DNA of 64,000 nt, taken from NCBI RefSeq assembly GCF_018131225.1, contig NZ_JAFCMM010000003.1:818001-882000 (forward strand), given 5' to 3'. Below are positions 6,841-13,966 of this stretch, piece by piece. The DNA comes from Bradyrhizobium sp. U87765 SZCCT0048 (GTDB lineage Bacteria > Pseudomonadota > Alphaproteobacteria > Rhizobiales > Xanthobacteraceae). Both the position numbers and the translations under genes were made by a program. The first letter of the stretch is position 1, and each line of letters starts with the position of its first letter. Under the pieces are notes generated by a model. The model saw only the letters and a program-made list of their open reading frames with translations. It was not told the origin of the DNA and searched no databases.

Positions 6841-8409
6841 ATGCCGACCAGTCCGATCACCGCCGACCTCACCATCGCCGACCGCACGCTCGTCGCCCCC
6901 GGCGGCATCATCACCGTGACCGCATGGTTCACCATCCATCTGGCGCTCGGCATCACGGCGTTCAACGTCCAGCTCTATAACGTCGCCAGCAACCAGCAGA
7001 TCGGCGGCTGGACCGAGGCCTTCAACGCCGCGCAGCTCACCCCCGGGGCGAGCGTGATGGTCTATCACAGCTTCCCGATCGCCTCGACCGCGCCGCTCGG
7101 CGCGACCAAGGTGGTGCTCACGGCCAACACCGCCGACAGCAACTGGACGCTGCTGTTCGACGACCCCGATGCCTTCGACTTCGCCGTCGCGCCCGCGCCG
7201 ATGACCGCCGGCGTCACGACATCGAGCGCGCTCACCGTCGCGCCCGGCAGCACCGTGACCCTTACGACGTCGTTCACGATCACCCAGGCGCTCGGCAGCT
7301 CCGCGTTCAACATCCAGCTGTTCAATGTCGCGAGCAGCGAGCAGATCGGCATCTTCACCAAGGCGATCGACGCCAGCCAGCTCGGCGTCGGCGCCGTCGT
7401 GCCGCTGTCCCACACCTTCACCATTCCCGCCAATGCGCCGACGGGCCCGACGCGGGTGGCGCTGACCGTCAACACCGCCGACAACAGCTGGACGCCGCTG
7501 TTCCAGTTGCCGAATGCCCTGGCCATCGCCGTGCAGAGCAGTACGCCGTCGCTGTTTCCGGCCAAAGCCGGCGCGTTCGTCAACTGGGGCACCAATGGCC
7601 GCGAGAGCAACATGGCGATCTGGGAGAGCTGGCTCCACCAGACACCATCGTCGGTGCGAGCGATGGACTTCTACGGCTGGTCGACCTGGTCGGACTACAC
7701 CGCCAACGACTGGCTTCCGGGCTTCTGGCACAACGCCAATCCGCAGCGCAAGCTGGTGTGGAGCATCGGCCTCAATGTGCCGGGCACGCCGCTCGCCGAT
7801 GTCGCGACCGGTCTGCACGATAGCGCCTTCGAGGACATCGCCATCAAGATCGCCGCCGCACAGCCGGACGCGATCATCCGCATCGGCTGGGAGATGAACA
7901 TCGCCGGCACGCCGTCGAGCGCCATCGGCCAGACCGAGGACTACATCGGCGCCTATCGCCGCGTCGTCGGCATCTTCCGCGCCCAGTCGGCGGCGTTCAC
8001 CTTCGATTGGTGCCCGGCGTGGGGCGCGCAGGACGGCCCCGCCGACGTGGCCTATCCCGGCGACGACGTCGTCGACTACATCGGCCTCGATGTCTACGAC
8101 TACACCGGCGGCACCAGCGTGCAGCAGCGCTGGATGGACAACACCCTCAACGCGCCATTCGGCCTGAACTGGCAGCAGGCATTCGCGTCCGCCCACGGCA
8201 AGCTGATGAGCTATCCGGAATGGGGGGTCGGGCAGGCCGGCGACAATCCCTACTTCATCCAGAAGATGCACGACTGGTTCGTCGTCAACGCCTCGCAGAT
8301 CGCCTACGCCTGCTACTTCGACGTCAACGGCGCGTGGCCGACCCGCATCGACGACGGCGAGTTCCCGCAGTCCCAGGCCCTGTTCGCCTCGCTGTTCCAC
8401 AAGCCGTAG
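6841..8409 (+). CDS. GH26-like glycoside hydrolase with two N-terminal beta-sandwich repeats
   Basis: A 522-residue protein. Residues about 4-117 and 118-235 are two tandem copies of one domain (shared TVAPG..TVT..FTI..ALG..FN.QL.NVAS..QIG and NTAD..WT.LF), likely carbohydrate-binding or spacer beta-sandwiches. The rest resembles family 26 glycosidases (mannanase, lichenase type): the acid/base is probably E351 in RIGWEMN and the nucleophile E460 in SYPEWG, at a spacing usual for the family. The ATG at 6841 has GGAGG 8 bases upstream. No signal peptide is visible, which is odd for a polysaccharide hydrolase. It is monocistronic. It may process an exopolysaccharide; the substrate is unknown. 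Confidence 0.82.
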   Translation: MPTSPITADLTIADRTLVAPGGIITVTAWFTIHLALGITAFNVQLYNVASNQQIGGWTEAFNAAQLTPGASVMVYHSFPIASTAPLGATKVVLTANTADSNWTLLFDDPDAFDFAVAPAPMTAGVTTSSALTVAPGSTVTLTTSFTITQALGSSAFNIQLFNVASSEQIGIFTKAIDASQLGVGAVVPLSHTFTIPANAPTGPTRVALTVNTADNSWTPLFQLPNALAIAVQSSTPSLFPAKAGAFVNWGTNGRESNMAIWESWLHQTPSSVRAMDFYGWSTWSDYTANDWLPGFWHNANPQRKLVWSIGLNVPGTPLADVATGLHDSAFEDIAIKIAAAQPDAIIRIGWEMNIAGTPSSAIGQTEDYIGAYRRVVGIFRAQSAAFTFDWCPAWGAQDGPADVAYPGDDVVDYIGLDVYDYTGGTSVQQRWMDNTLNAPFGLNWQQAFASAHGKLMSYPEWGVGQAGDNPYFIQKMHDWFVVNASQIAYACYFDVNGAWPTRIDDGEFPQSQALFASLFHKP

Positions 8410-8758
8410 GGCCGGGACGCGCCAGTCCTACGGTTCGTTGTTCTGCACATCATCTGGCACGAGCACATCGGCATTTGCAGCGTCATCACCGGGCCGGCGC
8501 GCAGCGCCGACGCCCGGTGATCCAGCTTTCCAGACTTGCCGTTTGTGGTGATCAAGCTGGATTGCGGGGTCAAGTCCGCAATGACACTGCGAGTGTGGCC
8601 AGCGCTGAAATTTAAACCGGGCCGCCTCGGCTGGATGCAGGACAAGCCCGCGGGCAACGCATTGGGGGTGGCCTGTGCATGGCACCAGTATCGATCCCGG
8701 GCTGGACCATCAGCCGCGACCGCAATAAGCTGCCCCTCGGATCAGAAAATCTGATGTC
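8410..8758. other. Intergenic region before oxyR
   Basis: These 349 bases carry no gene with support. They contain a dispersed palindromic element (8481-8587) and presumably the oxyR promoter in the last 100 bases. No clear terminator for the GH26 gene was found. Confidence 0.5.
8481..8587. repeat. Dispersed palindromic element, CACCGGGCCGGCGC type
   Basis: Contains GTCATCACCGGGCCGGCGC and a mirrored CCCGGTGATCCAGC, followed by a second half with AAGCTGGAT and GTCAAGTCCGCAATGACA. Close relatives are at 36441 and 38635. Confidence 0.75.
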
Positions 8759-9673
8759 ATGATCTCGCTGAAGCAGCTCAGGTATTTCGACGCGGTGGTA
8801 AAGACCGGGCATTTTGGCCGGGCCGCGGAGCAATGCGAGGTGACCCAGCCGGCGCTGTCGATGCAGATCCAGGATCTCGAGAAGCTGCTCGGCGCGCAAT
8901 TGCTGGAGCGCGGCCGCAAAGGCGTGATCCTGACCGACACCGGCCGCGAACTCGCCGTCCGCGCCGCCCAGGTGCTGACCGACATCCGCGACATGGTCGA
9001 GCTCGCCCGCCGTCATGGCACCGTGCTCGCGGGCTCCTTGCATCTCGGCGTCATTCCGACCGTCGCGCCCTATATTCTGCCGCCGCTGCTGCCCAAGCTG
9101 CGTGATGCCTATCCGCAGATCGACCTGCATCTGCGCGAGACCCAGACCCAGCACCTCGTCGAGGAACTGCTGGACGGCCAGCTCGATCTCCTTCTGCTCG
9201 GCCTGCCGGTCGACGACCCCAACATCGAGACCATCCGCCTGTTCGACGACCGATTTCTGCTGGCCACCTCGCAGGCCCAGCCGATCGGCAAGAATGTGCG
9301 CGCCACGGCCGAGCTGCTGAAGCAGGATCGCCTGCTGCTGCTCGAGGAGGGACATTGCCTGCGCGACCAGGCGCTGACCTTCTGCAACCTGCAGCGCGCC
9401 GGCAACATCGACACATCGGGCGCGTCCAGCCTGTCCACCATCGTGCAGATGGTCGCCAACGGCCTCGGCATCACGCTGCTGCCGGAGCTCAGCCTGAACG
9501 TCGAGACGCGGCAGGGCGCGATCCGCCTGATCCGTTTCGGCGAACCCGAGCCGCGGCGGGTGATCGGCCTCGCCTGGCGGCGCAGCTCGCCGCGCAAGCG
9601 TCACTTCATCGAGCTCGGCAAGCTCATAACGACGGTCGCGTCCGAACAGCTGCGCCGGGCGCGCGGCGGATGA
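8759..9673 (+). CDS. oxyR: Hydrogen peroxide-sensing regulator OxyR
   Basis: A 304-residue LysR-family protein. Residues 1-60 hold the helix-turn-helix (GRAAEQCEVTQPALSMQI). The redox switch is present: EEGHCLRDQALTFC places cysteines at 200 and 209, matching the pair (C199, C208) that forms a disulfide on peroxide exposure in the E. coli protein. SLSTIVQMVANGLGITLLP matches the C-terminal part of the sensor domain. It would activate peroxide-defence genes. No catalase or peroxidase gene adjoins it here, so its targets lie elsewhere; the efflux gene downstream is on the same strand but 270 bases away. Confidence 0.95.
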   Translation: MISLKQLRYFDAVVKTGHFGRAAEQCEVTQPALSMQIQDLEKLLGAQLLERGRKGVILTDTGRELAVRAAQVLTDIRDMVELARRHGTVLAGSLHLGVIPTVAPYILPPLLPKLRDAYPQIDLHLRETQTQHLVEELLDGQLDLLLLGLPVDDPNIETIRLFDDRFLLATSQAQPIGKNVRATAELLKQDRLLLLEEGHCLRDQALTFCNLQRAGNIDTSGASSLSTIVQMVANGLGITLLPELSLNVETRQGAIRLIRFGEPEPRRVIGLAWRRSSPRKRHFIELGKLITTVASEQLRRARGG

Positions 9674-9870
9674 CGCGATCACAAGGCGGCGAGCAGCCGC
9701 GGCCATTCCCCGTGCAGCAGCGCCGTTCCGGATGGCGCGCCACAGCAGTACATTCGCGCTGCGGATCGGCGGCATGACAGCAAATCCATCTTCGTGCGCG
9801 CAGCGGTGTCCTGCCATGCATGGCTCGGGATGGCGCATGCGACGACATCCCTGCCGCACGCGGCCGGATT

Positions 9871-9895
9871 GGACTATTTGTCGCAAGACAAGTCC
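9871..9895. promoter_or_regulatory. Hairpin or operator between oxyR and the MFS gene
   Basis: GGAC, a TAT bulge, TTGTC, GCAA, GACAA, GTCC: two matched arms around a GCAA tetraloop. In RNA this is a GNRA-capped hairpin; in DNA the TTGTCGCAAGACAA core is a palindrome suited to a dimeric regulator. It lies in the likely leader of the efflux gene. Confidence 0.45.
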
Positions 9896-9946
9896 GGTCG
9901 CCGTGACCGCATCCGACACCCCTCGCAAGCCGCCGATGGACGCCAC

Positions 9947-11401
9947 GTGGACGCCAAGTCTCCGCAGGAAAAGAAGTCTCCGCAGGAAAGCCAGTCCCCG
10001 CACGACGCCCGGTCTCCACGGCCACGCGTGACATCCGCGGCCGCGCCGGCGCCCGATGGGCTGCCCCCGGAGCGGCGGCGCCTCGCCATTCTCGCCATCT
10101 TCACCGCGCTGGCGATGGCATCGCTCGACACCGCGATCGCCAATGTCGCGCTGCCGGCGATCGCCAGCGACCTGCATGTCACCCCCGCCGACGTCGTCTG
10201 GGTGGTCAACATCTACCAGATCGCGATGGTCGCGACGCTGCTGCCGCTCGCCGCTCTCGGCGAGATCGTCGGCCACCAGCGCGTCTATCTCGGCGGACTC
10301 GTGCTGTTCACCCTGGCATCGCTGCTGTGCGCATTCGCGTGGTCGCTGCCCACGCTGCTGGTGGCGCGGCTGCTGCAAGGCCTCGGCGCCAGCGGCATCA
10401 TGAGCGTCAACACCGCGCTGGTCCGCTTCGTCTATCCCCGGCGCCTGCACGGCCACGGCTTCGGCATGAACGCGCTGGTGGTCGCCACCGCGTTCACGAT
10501 CGGACCGACGGTCGCCTCCAGCCTGCTGTCGGTCGGCCCGTGGACGTGGCTGTTCGGCGTCAACGTGCCGTTTGGCATCGCCGCGGTGCTGGTCGGGATG
10601 CGCACGCTGCCGCAGACGCCACGCCTGGACCACGCTTTCGATCTTCCCGGTGCGCTGCTGACCACCGCCTGCCTCGGCCTGTTCATCACGGCGATCGGCA
10701 GCGGCGCCCATGACGCCGACCTGCGCTATGTCGCGCTGCTGCTCGCCGGTGCCATCCTGCTCGGCCTGTTACTGATGCGCCGGCAGGCCGGCCACCCTGC
10801 GCCGATGCTGCCGATCGACCTGTTCCGCCGCCCGATGTTCGCACTGTCGGCCGTCACCGCGATGTGCTCGTTCGCGTGTCAGGGCCTCGCCTTCGTGTCG
10901 CTGCCGTTCTATTTCGAGCACAATCTCGGTCTGACGGCCGTCGCCACCGGCTTTCTGATCACCCCATGGTCCCTGACGGTCGGCATCATGGCGCCGATCG
11001 CGGGGCGGCTGTCCAACCATTATCCTGCCGGCGTGCTCGGCGGCATCGGGCTCGTGGTGCTGGCGATCGGCATGGCGCTGCTCGCCACCCTTCCCGAGGC
11101 CCCCCGCGTCATCGACATCGTCTGGCGCATGGTGGTGTGCGGTATGGGCTTCGGCTTCTTCCAGTCGCCGAACATGCAGGCCTTGATGTCGAGCGCACCG
11201 TCCGGACGCAGCGGCGGCGCCAGCGGCATCGTCGCGACGGCGCGGCTGACGGGGCAGACCACCGGCGCGGCGCTCGCCGCGCTGTGCTTCGGCCTGTTCG
11301 CCGCCCACGGGCCAACCGTTGCGCTGGCGCTCGGTGCCGGCTTCGCCGCGGTCGGATCGGTGATGAGCTTCCTGCGCCTGGTGGCGACACGGCCGGCGTG
11401 A
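9947..11401 (+). CDS. MFS efflux transporter, DHA2 (EmrB/QacA) type
   Basis: A multi-helix inner-membrane drug:proton antiporter. The first helix (LAILAIFTALAMASLDTAIA) contains the D-T-A-I-A-N-V-A-L-P signature of the 14-helix DHA2 family, followed by LLPLAALGEIVGHQRVYL (motif A-like) and LLQGLGASG (motif C-like). Start uncertain: the open frame reaches back to 9794, with an ATG at 9830, but the segment before 9947 holds a hairpin and does not look coding; GTG at 9947 or 10028 fit better. From 9947 the N-terminus has four 6-residue repeats of type (K/Q/R)SP. Substrate unknown. Confidence 0.85.
   Translation: MDAKSPQEKKSPQESQSPHDARSPRPRVTSAAAPAPDGLPPERRRLAILAIFTALAMASLDTAIANVALPAIASDLHVTPADVVWVVNIYQIAMVATLLPLAALGEIVGHQRVYLGGLVLFTLASLLCAFAWSLPTLLVARLLQGLGASGIMSVNTALVRFVYPRRLHGHGFGMNALVVATAFTIGPTVASSLLSVGPWTWLFGVNVPFGIAAVLVGMRTLPQTPRLDHAFDLPGALLTTACLGLFITAIGSGAHDADLRYVALLLAGAILLGLLLMRRQAGHPAPMLPIDLFRRPMFALSAVTAMCSFACQGLAFVSLPFYFEHNLGLTAVATGFLITPWSLTVGIMAPIAGRLSNHYPAGVLGGIGLVVLAIGMALLATLPEAPRVIDIVWRMVVCGMGFGFFQSPNMQALMSSAPSGRSGGASGIVATARLTGQTTGAALAALCFGLFAAHGPTVALALGAGFAAVGSVMSFLRLVATRPA
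9955..10026 (+). repeat. Four 18-base tandem repeats in the MFS N-terminus
   Basis: Four consecutive 18-base units beginning AAGTCTCCGCAGGAA encode KSPQEK, KSPQES, QSPHDA and RSPRPR. The first two are nearly identical and the last two have decayed. The period is a multiple of three, so copy number can change without a frameshift. Confidence 0.75.
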
Positions 11402-11425
11402 CGGCACCGCGCGCGGCGGCCGTCA
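11399..11425. terminator. Possible bidirectional terminator between convergent genes
   Basis: TGACGGC and GCCGTCA form a 7-base stem with a 13-base GC-rich loop between the stop of the MFS gene and the stop of the leftward cytochrome gene. There is no T-tract, so an intrinsic terminator is doubtful. Confidence 0.3.
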
Positions 11426-11438
11426 CGATCCCTCCAGA

Positions 11439-11759
11439 TCAGTAGGTCTGCGACAGGTAGTCGACGATCTTGCCGGCGTCGGCATCGTCGATCGGCGCGC
11501 CGAACACTTTGATCATCTTGGTGACCTCCGCCTGCCAGAAGTCCTTCTTGAACTTCGGACCACGCGGCTGTGTCTTGATATAGTCGACCGAATGGCAGGC
11601 GGTGCAGTTGTTCTGCACCACCTCGACATTGGGGCCCGGCTTCAGCGTCGCGGTTTCGTCGGGCAGCTTGTAGGATACCGGCTTCGCGCTGGCGGGTAGG
11701 AGACCGAGCACAACCGCCATCACCGCGACCAGTACAGCGGAACGAATCGTCGGAGCCAT
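11439..11759 (-). CDS. sorB: Sulfite dehydrogenase cytochrome c subunit
   Basis: A 106-residue periplasmic monohaem cytochrome c. Signal peptide about 1-25 (hydrophobic run ending LLPASAKP); haem motif CTACH at 52-56; a likely axial methionine at 82 (KMIKVFG). It follows the molybdenum subunit by 14 bases on the same strand, the standard sorAB arrangement, and would accept electrons from sulfite oxidation and pass them to a soluble cytochrome c or oxidase. Confidence 0.9.
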   Translation of the reverse strand: MAPTIRSAVLVAVMAVVLGLLPASAKPVSYKLPDETATLKPGPNVEVVQNNCTACHSVDYIKTQPRGPKFKKDFWQAEVTKMIKVFGAPIDDADAGKIVDYLSQTY

Positions 11760-11773
11760 GATGATGCTCTCCC

Positions 11774-12985
11774 TCAGACCGCGGTCACGGACGTGGTTTC
11801 GATGACATTGCGCATGTAGCCCGGCGGATTCCAGGTGGCGGTCGCCGGCTGCACCTGCCCGGCATTGTTGGTGGCCCGCACCTTGATCTGCTGCGCGCCG
11901 GCGGCGAACGTCACCGGCAGCTGCCATTCCCGGAACGAGTACTTGCCAAGATCCTTGCCGAGCTTCGCGGCAGTCCAGGTCTTGCCGCCGTCGGTCGAGA
12001 CGCTGACCTCCTTGATGCCCTTGCCGCCGTCGAAGGCGATGCCCTTCACCACCGTCGGCTTGCCCGCCCGGACCTTGGCACCGTTGACGAGGCTGGTGAC
12101 AAAGGAGCGGACATTGAAGCGATTGATCGGCACCGTCGCCTTCGGCGCCGTGCCCGGCTCGACACAGGCGCAATCGGTATCCGGAATACGATAGGCGCTC
12201 TTCATCCAGAAGCCATCGAACGTGCCGTCGATCACCGTGATTTCGTTGAGGTGCTTGATCCAGTAGGTGCCGTAATAGCCGGGCACCACGAGGCGCAGCG
12301 GAAAGCCGTTCAGCACCGGCAGGTCATGGCCGTTCATGGCATAGGCCAGCATCACCTCGCCGTCGCGGGCGTGATCGATGTCGAGCGCCTTGACGAAATC
12401 CGGCGTCTTGTCGCTGACCGGCCCGTCCATGCCGTTGAACGTGACCTGCCTGGCGCCCGCCTGAGCGCCGGCCTTGTCGAGCACAGCCTTCAGCGGCACG
12501 CCACGCCAGCGCGCATTGCCCATGGCGCCGTTGCCGAGCTGGCCGCCGGCGACGCGCGGATCGGAGAAGCCGCGGCTGTTGCCCGAGCACTGGTTGACCG
12601 CCACGATCTCGACCGCCGGCATCTTGCGGATCTCGGCCATGGAGAGCTTCAGCGGCTTGTCGACCTTGCCCTTGATCTCGACGCTGAACGTGTAGGGATC
12701 GATGTCGAGCGGCACGTCGGCAAGGTGATAGCGCACGAAGAACGCGTCGTTCGGCGTGATGACGCCTTCGTTGAACACCGAGAACGGTGTTTCGAGTTGC
12801 GGCGGGCGGCTGGTCAGGCCGATCATCGCCCGCTTCTGCGGATACCTGACCAGCGGCCGCTCGCCATTGTCGAACGGCAGCGTCACGGTGTCGGCGAATG
12901 CGAAGCGTGAACCAAAGGCAGACGCGGTCCCGAGCGCAGCGAACATGGCTCCGGACCGCACAATGAGGCGGCGTCGATCGATCAC
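11774..12985 (-). CDS. sorA: Sulfite:cytochrome c oxidoreductase, molybdenum subunit
   Basis: A 403-residue periplasmic molybdoenzyme of the sulfite oxidase family that oxidises sulfite to sulfate. The N-terminus has a Tat-type signal (DRRRLIVRSG, then AALGTASAFGS), as expected for a cofactor-loaded protein. The molybdenum-ligating cysteine is C133 in VNQCSGNSRGF. The C-terminal third (from about residue 290, VSVSTDGGKTWTAA) is the dimerisation domain of the family. It forms an operon with sorB. The role is detoxification or use of sulfite from organosulfonate or thiosulfate metabolism. Confidence 0.93.
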   Translation of the reverse strand: MIDRRRLIVRSGAMFAALGTASAFGSRFAFADTVTLPFDNGERPLVRYPQKRAMIGLTSRPPQLETPFSVFNEGVITPNDAFFVRYHLADVPLDIDPYTFSVEIKGKVDKPLKLSMAEIRKMPAVEIVAVNQCSGNSRGFSDPRVAGGQLGNGAMGNARWRGVPLKAVLDKAGAQAGARQVTFNGMDGPVSDKTPDFVKALDIDHARDGEVMLAYAMNGHDLPVLNGFPLRLVVPGYYGTYWIKHLNEITVIDGTFDGFWMKSAYRIPDTDCACVEPGTAPKATVPINRFNVRSFVTSLVNGAKVRAGKPTVVKGIAFDGGKGIKEVSVSTDGGKTWTAAKLGKDLGKYSFREWQLPVTFAAGAQQIKVRATNNAGQVQPATATWNPPGYMRNVIETTSVTAV

Positions 12986-13419
12986 GGTGTCCTCCCGTTA
13001 CCTCGCGTCCATATGACGCTCGGCTGTCGTCGTCCGGATGTCCGCGATCCCATCGCGGCCGCCGGGACGGCTCCAAATCAGCCTGAGGATGGCGCGGCGT
13101 CCATCATGGCGCAAGAGCAACTCGTCGCCAGCTTTCGCCCCGTTTGAAGGGGGAGGGCCGCCACGCCACAAAGCAAGGTGAGCCGTCAGGCTGTGGTGAA
13201 ATGACCTCGCTTTCGGCTTCCCTCTGTCGTGGCCGGGCTTGTCCCGGCCACCCCGCTCAGGGACGCAGTGCCTTCCTTCTCGGGGTCGCCGGGAGACCTT
13301 CGTCCTGGCGATCCGTCAAAGACGGATCGCGCTGCCCGGCGACGACAAACACTGAGGTCGGCGGTTGCATTTTCAGCCAATTCTCACGATGACAGAGCGT
13401 CGCTGCTCGCGCGCGGCAA
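12986..13419. other. Intergenic region upstream of sorA
   Basis: 434 bases with no supported gene. The part next to sorA must carry its promoter. A dispersed palindromic element occupies 13226-13346. Short open frames here lack ribosome sites and codon bias. Confidence 0.5.
13226..13346. repeat. Dispersed palindromic element, GTCGTGGCCGGGC type
   Basis: Holds GGCCGGGCTTGTCCCGGCC (a near-perfect hairpin) and GCGATCCGTCAAAGACGGATCGC (a second hairpin). A relative with both hairpin types lies at 39909-40031. Confidence 0.75.
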
Positions 13420-13833
13420 TCACACCAGCTCGAAGCGGACCTTCTGCGCGCCCTTCCACAGCACGGTCTTGCCGAGCTCGGGCAGGCGTTCGAGGCCGGA
13501 GGTCAGGGTGATGAAGTGGTTGCCGGCGAGTTGACCGACCTTGCTGGCGAACTGCACCCCGCCATAGGCGAGCAGAATCTCGGTCTCGCTGATGCCGCCG
13601 GGATAGAGGATGATCTGGCCGGGCGCCGGATAGCTGGTGTGGTTCTCGTAGCCGACGCCGAAGCTGAGGTCGCCGAGCGGCAGCCACACCCCTTCGCCGC
13701 TCCAGCGCACATGGATCATGTGGCTCTCGAACGGCATCGCCTTGCGGAACGCCTCGCAGGTCTTGGGGGCCAATTGATCCTCGAAACGGGCATCGAACAC
13801 GAAGTCTCCGGCACGGATCACAAGCTGGCTCAT
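13420..13833 (-). CDS. DUF3830 (cyclophilin-like fold) protein
   Basis: A 137-residue cytoplasmic protein. Sequence features (LAPKTCEAFRKAMPFE, HVRWSGEGVWLPLGD, YPAPGQIILYPGG, LAYGGVQFAS, GLERLPELGKTVLWKGAQKV) match the DUF3830 family, whose members have a cyclophilin-like barrel and no proven activity. The ATG at 13833 is chosen as the point where family similarity begins; a longer frame upstream runs through the metE terminator. It lies downstream of metE on the same strand but is separated by that strong terminator, so it is likely transcribed on its own. In other genomes such proteins sit near amino-acid or amide catabolic genes (from memory). Confidence 0.8.
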   Translation of the reverse strand: MSQLVIRAGDFVFDARFEDQLAPKTCEAFRKAMPFESHMIHVRWSGEGVWLPLGDLSFGVGYENHTSYPAPGQIILYPGGISETEILLAYGGVQFASKVGQLAGNHFITLTSGLERLPELGKTVLWKGAQKVRFELV

Positions 13834-13926
13834 GGCAGCCTCACAGGGTTGGCAGCATACAACGTCGGGCACCTCGCATGCCCGCTGGTCCGACAGCATG
13901 CCGCAGCGGCCCAACGGGCGCAATTC

Positions 13927-13957
13927 GGAAAAGGGTGACGCCGACGGCGTCACCCTT
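13927..13957 (-). terminator. Intrinsic terminator of metE
   Basis: AAGGGTGACGCC and GGCGTCACCCTT form a perfect 12-base stem around GAC (13931-13957). On the leftward strand the stem is followed by TTTTCC. It starts 10 bases beyond the metE stop codon. Confidence 0.88.
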
Positions 13958-13966
13958 CCGTCGTCT

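Noticed and set aside
6475-8400. Leftward 641-codon open frame opposite the GH26 gene
   Set aside because: Antisense to a gene with conserved catalytic motifs; sequence is repetitive Gly/Arg/Val/Asp.
9955-10026. Four short repeats considered as a CRISPR remnant
   Set aside because: Unit is 18 bases with no spacers, in frame with a protein, and decays along the array; no cas genes in the window.
8612-10711. Leftward 699-codon open frame across oxyR and the MFS gene
   Set aside because: Spans two well-supported rightward genes and an intergenic repeat; low-complexity residues and no ribosome site.
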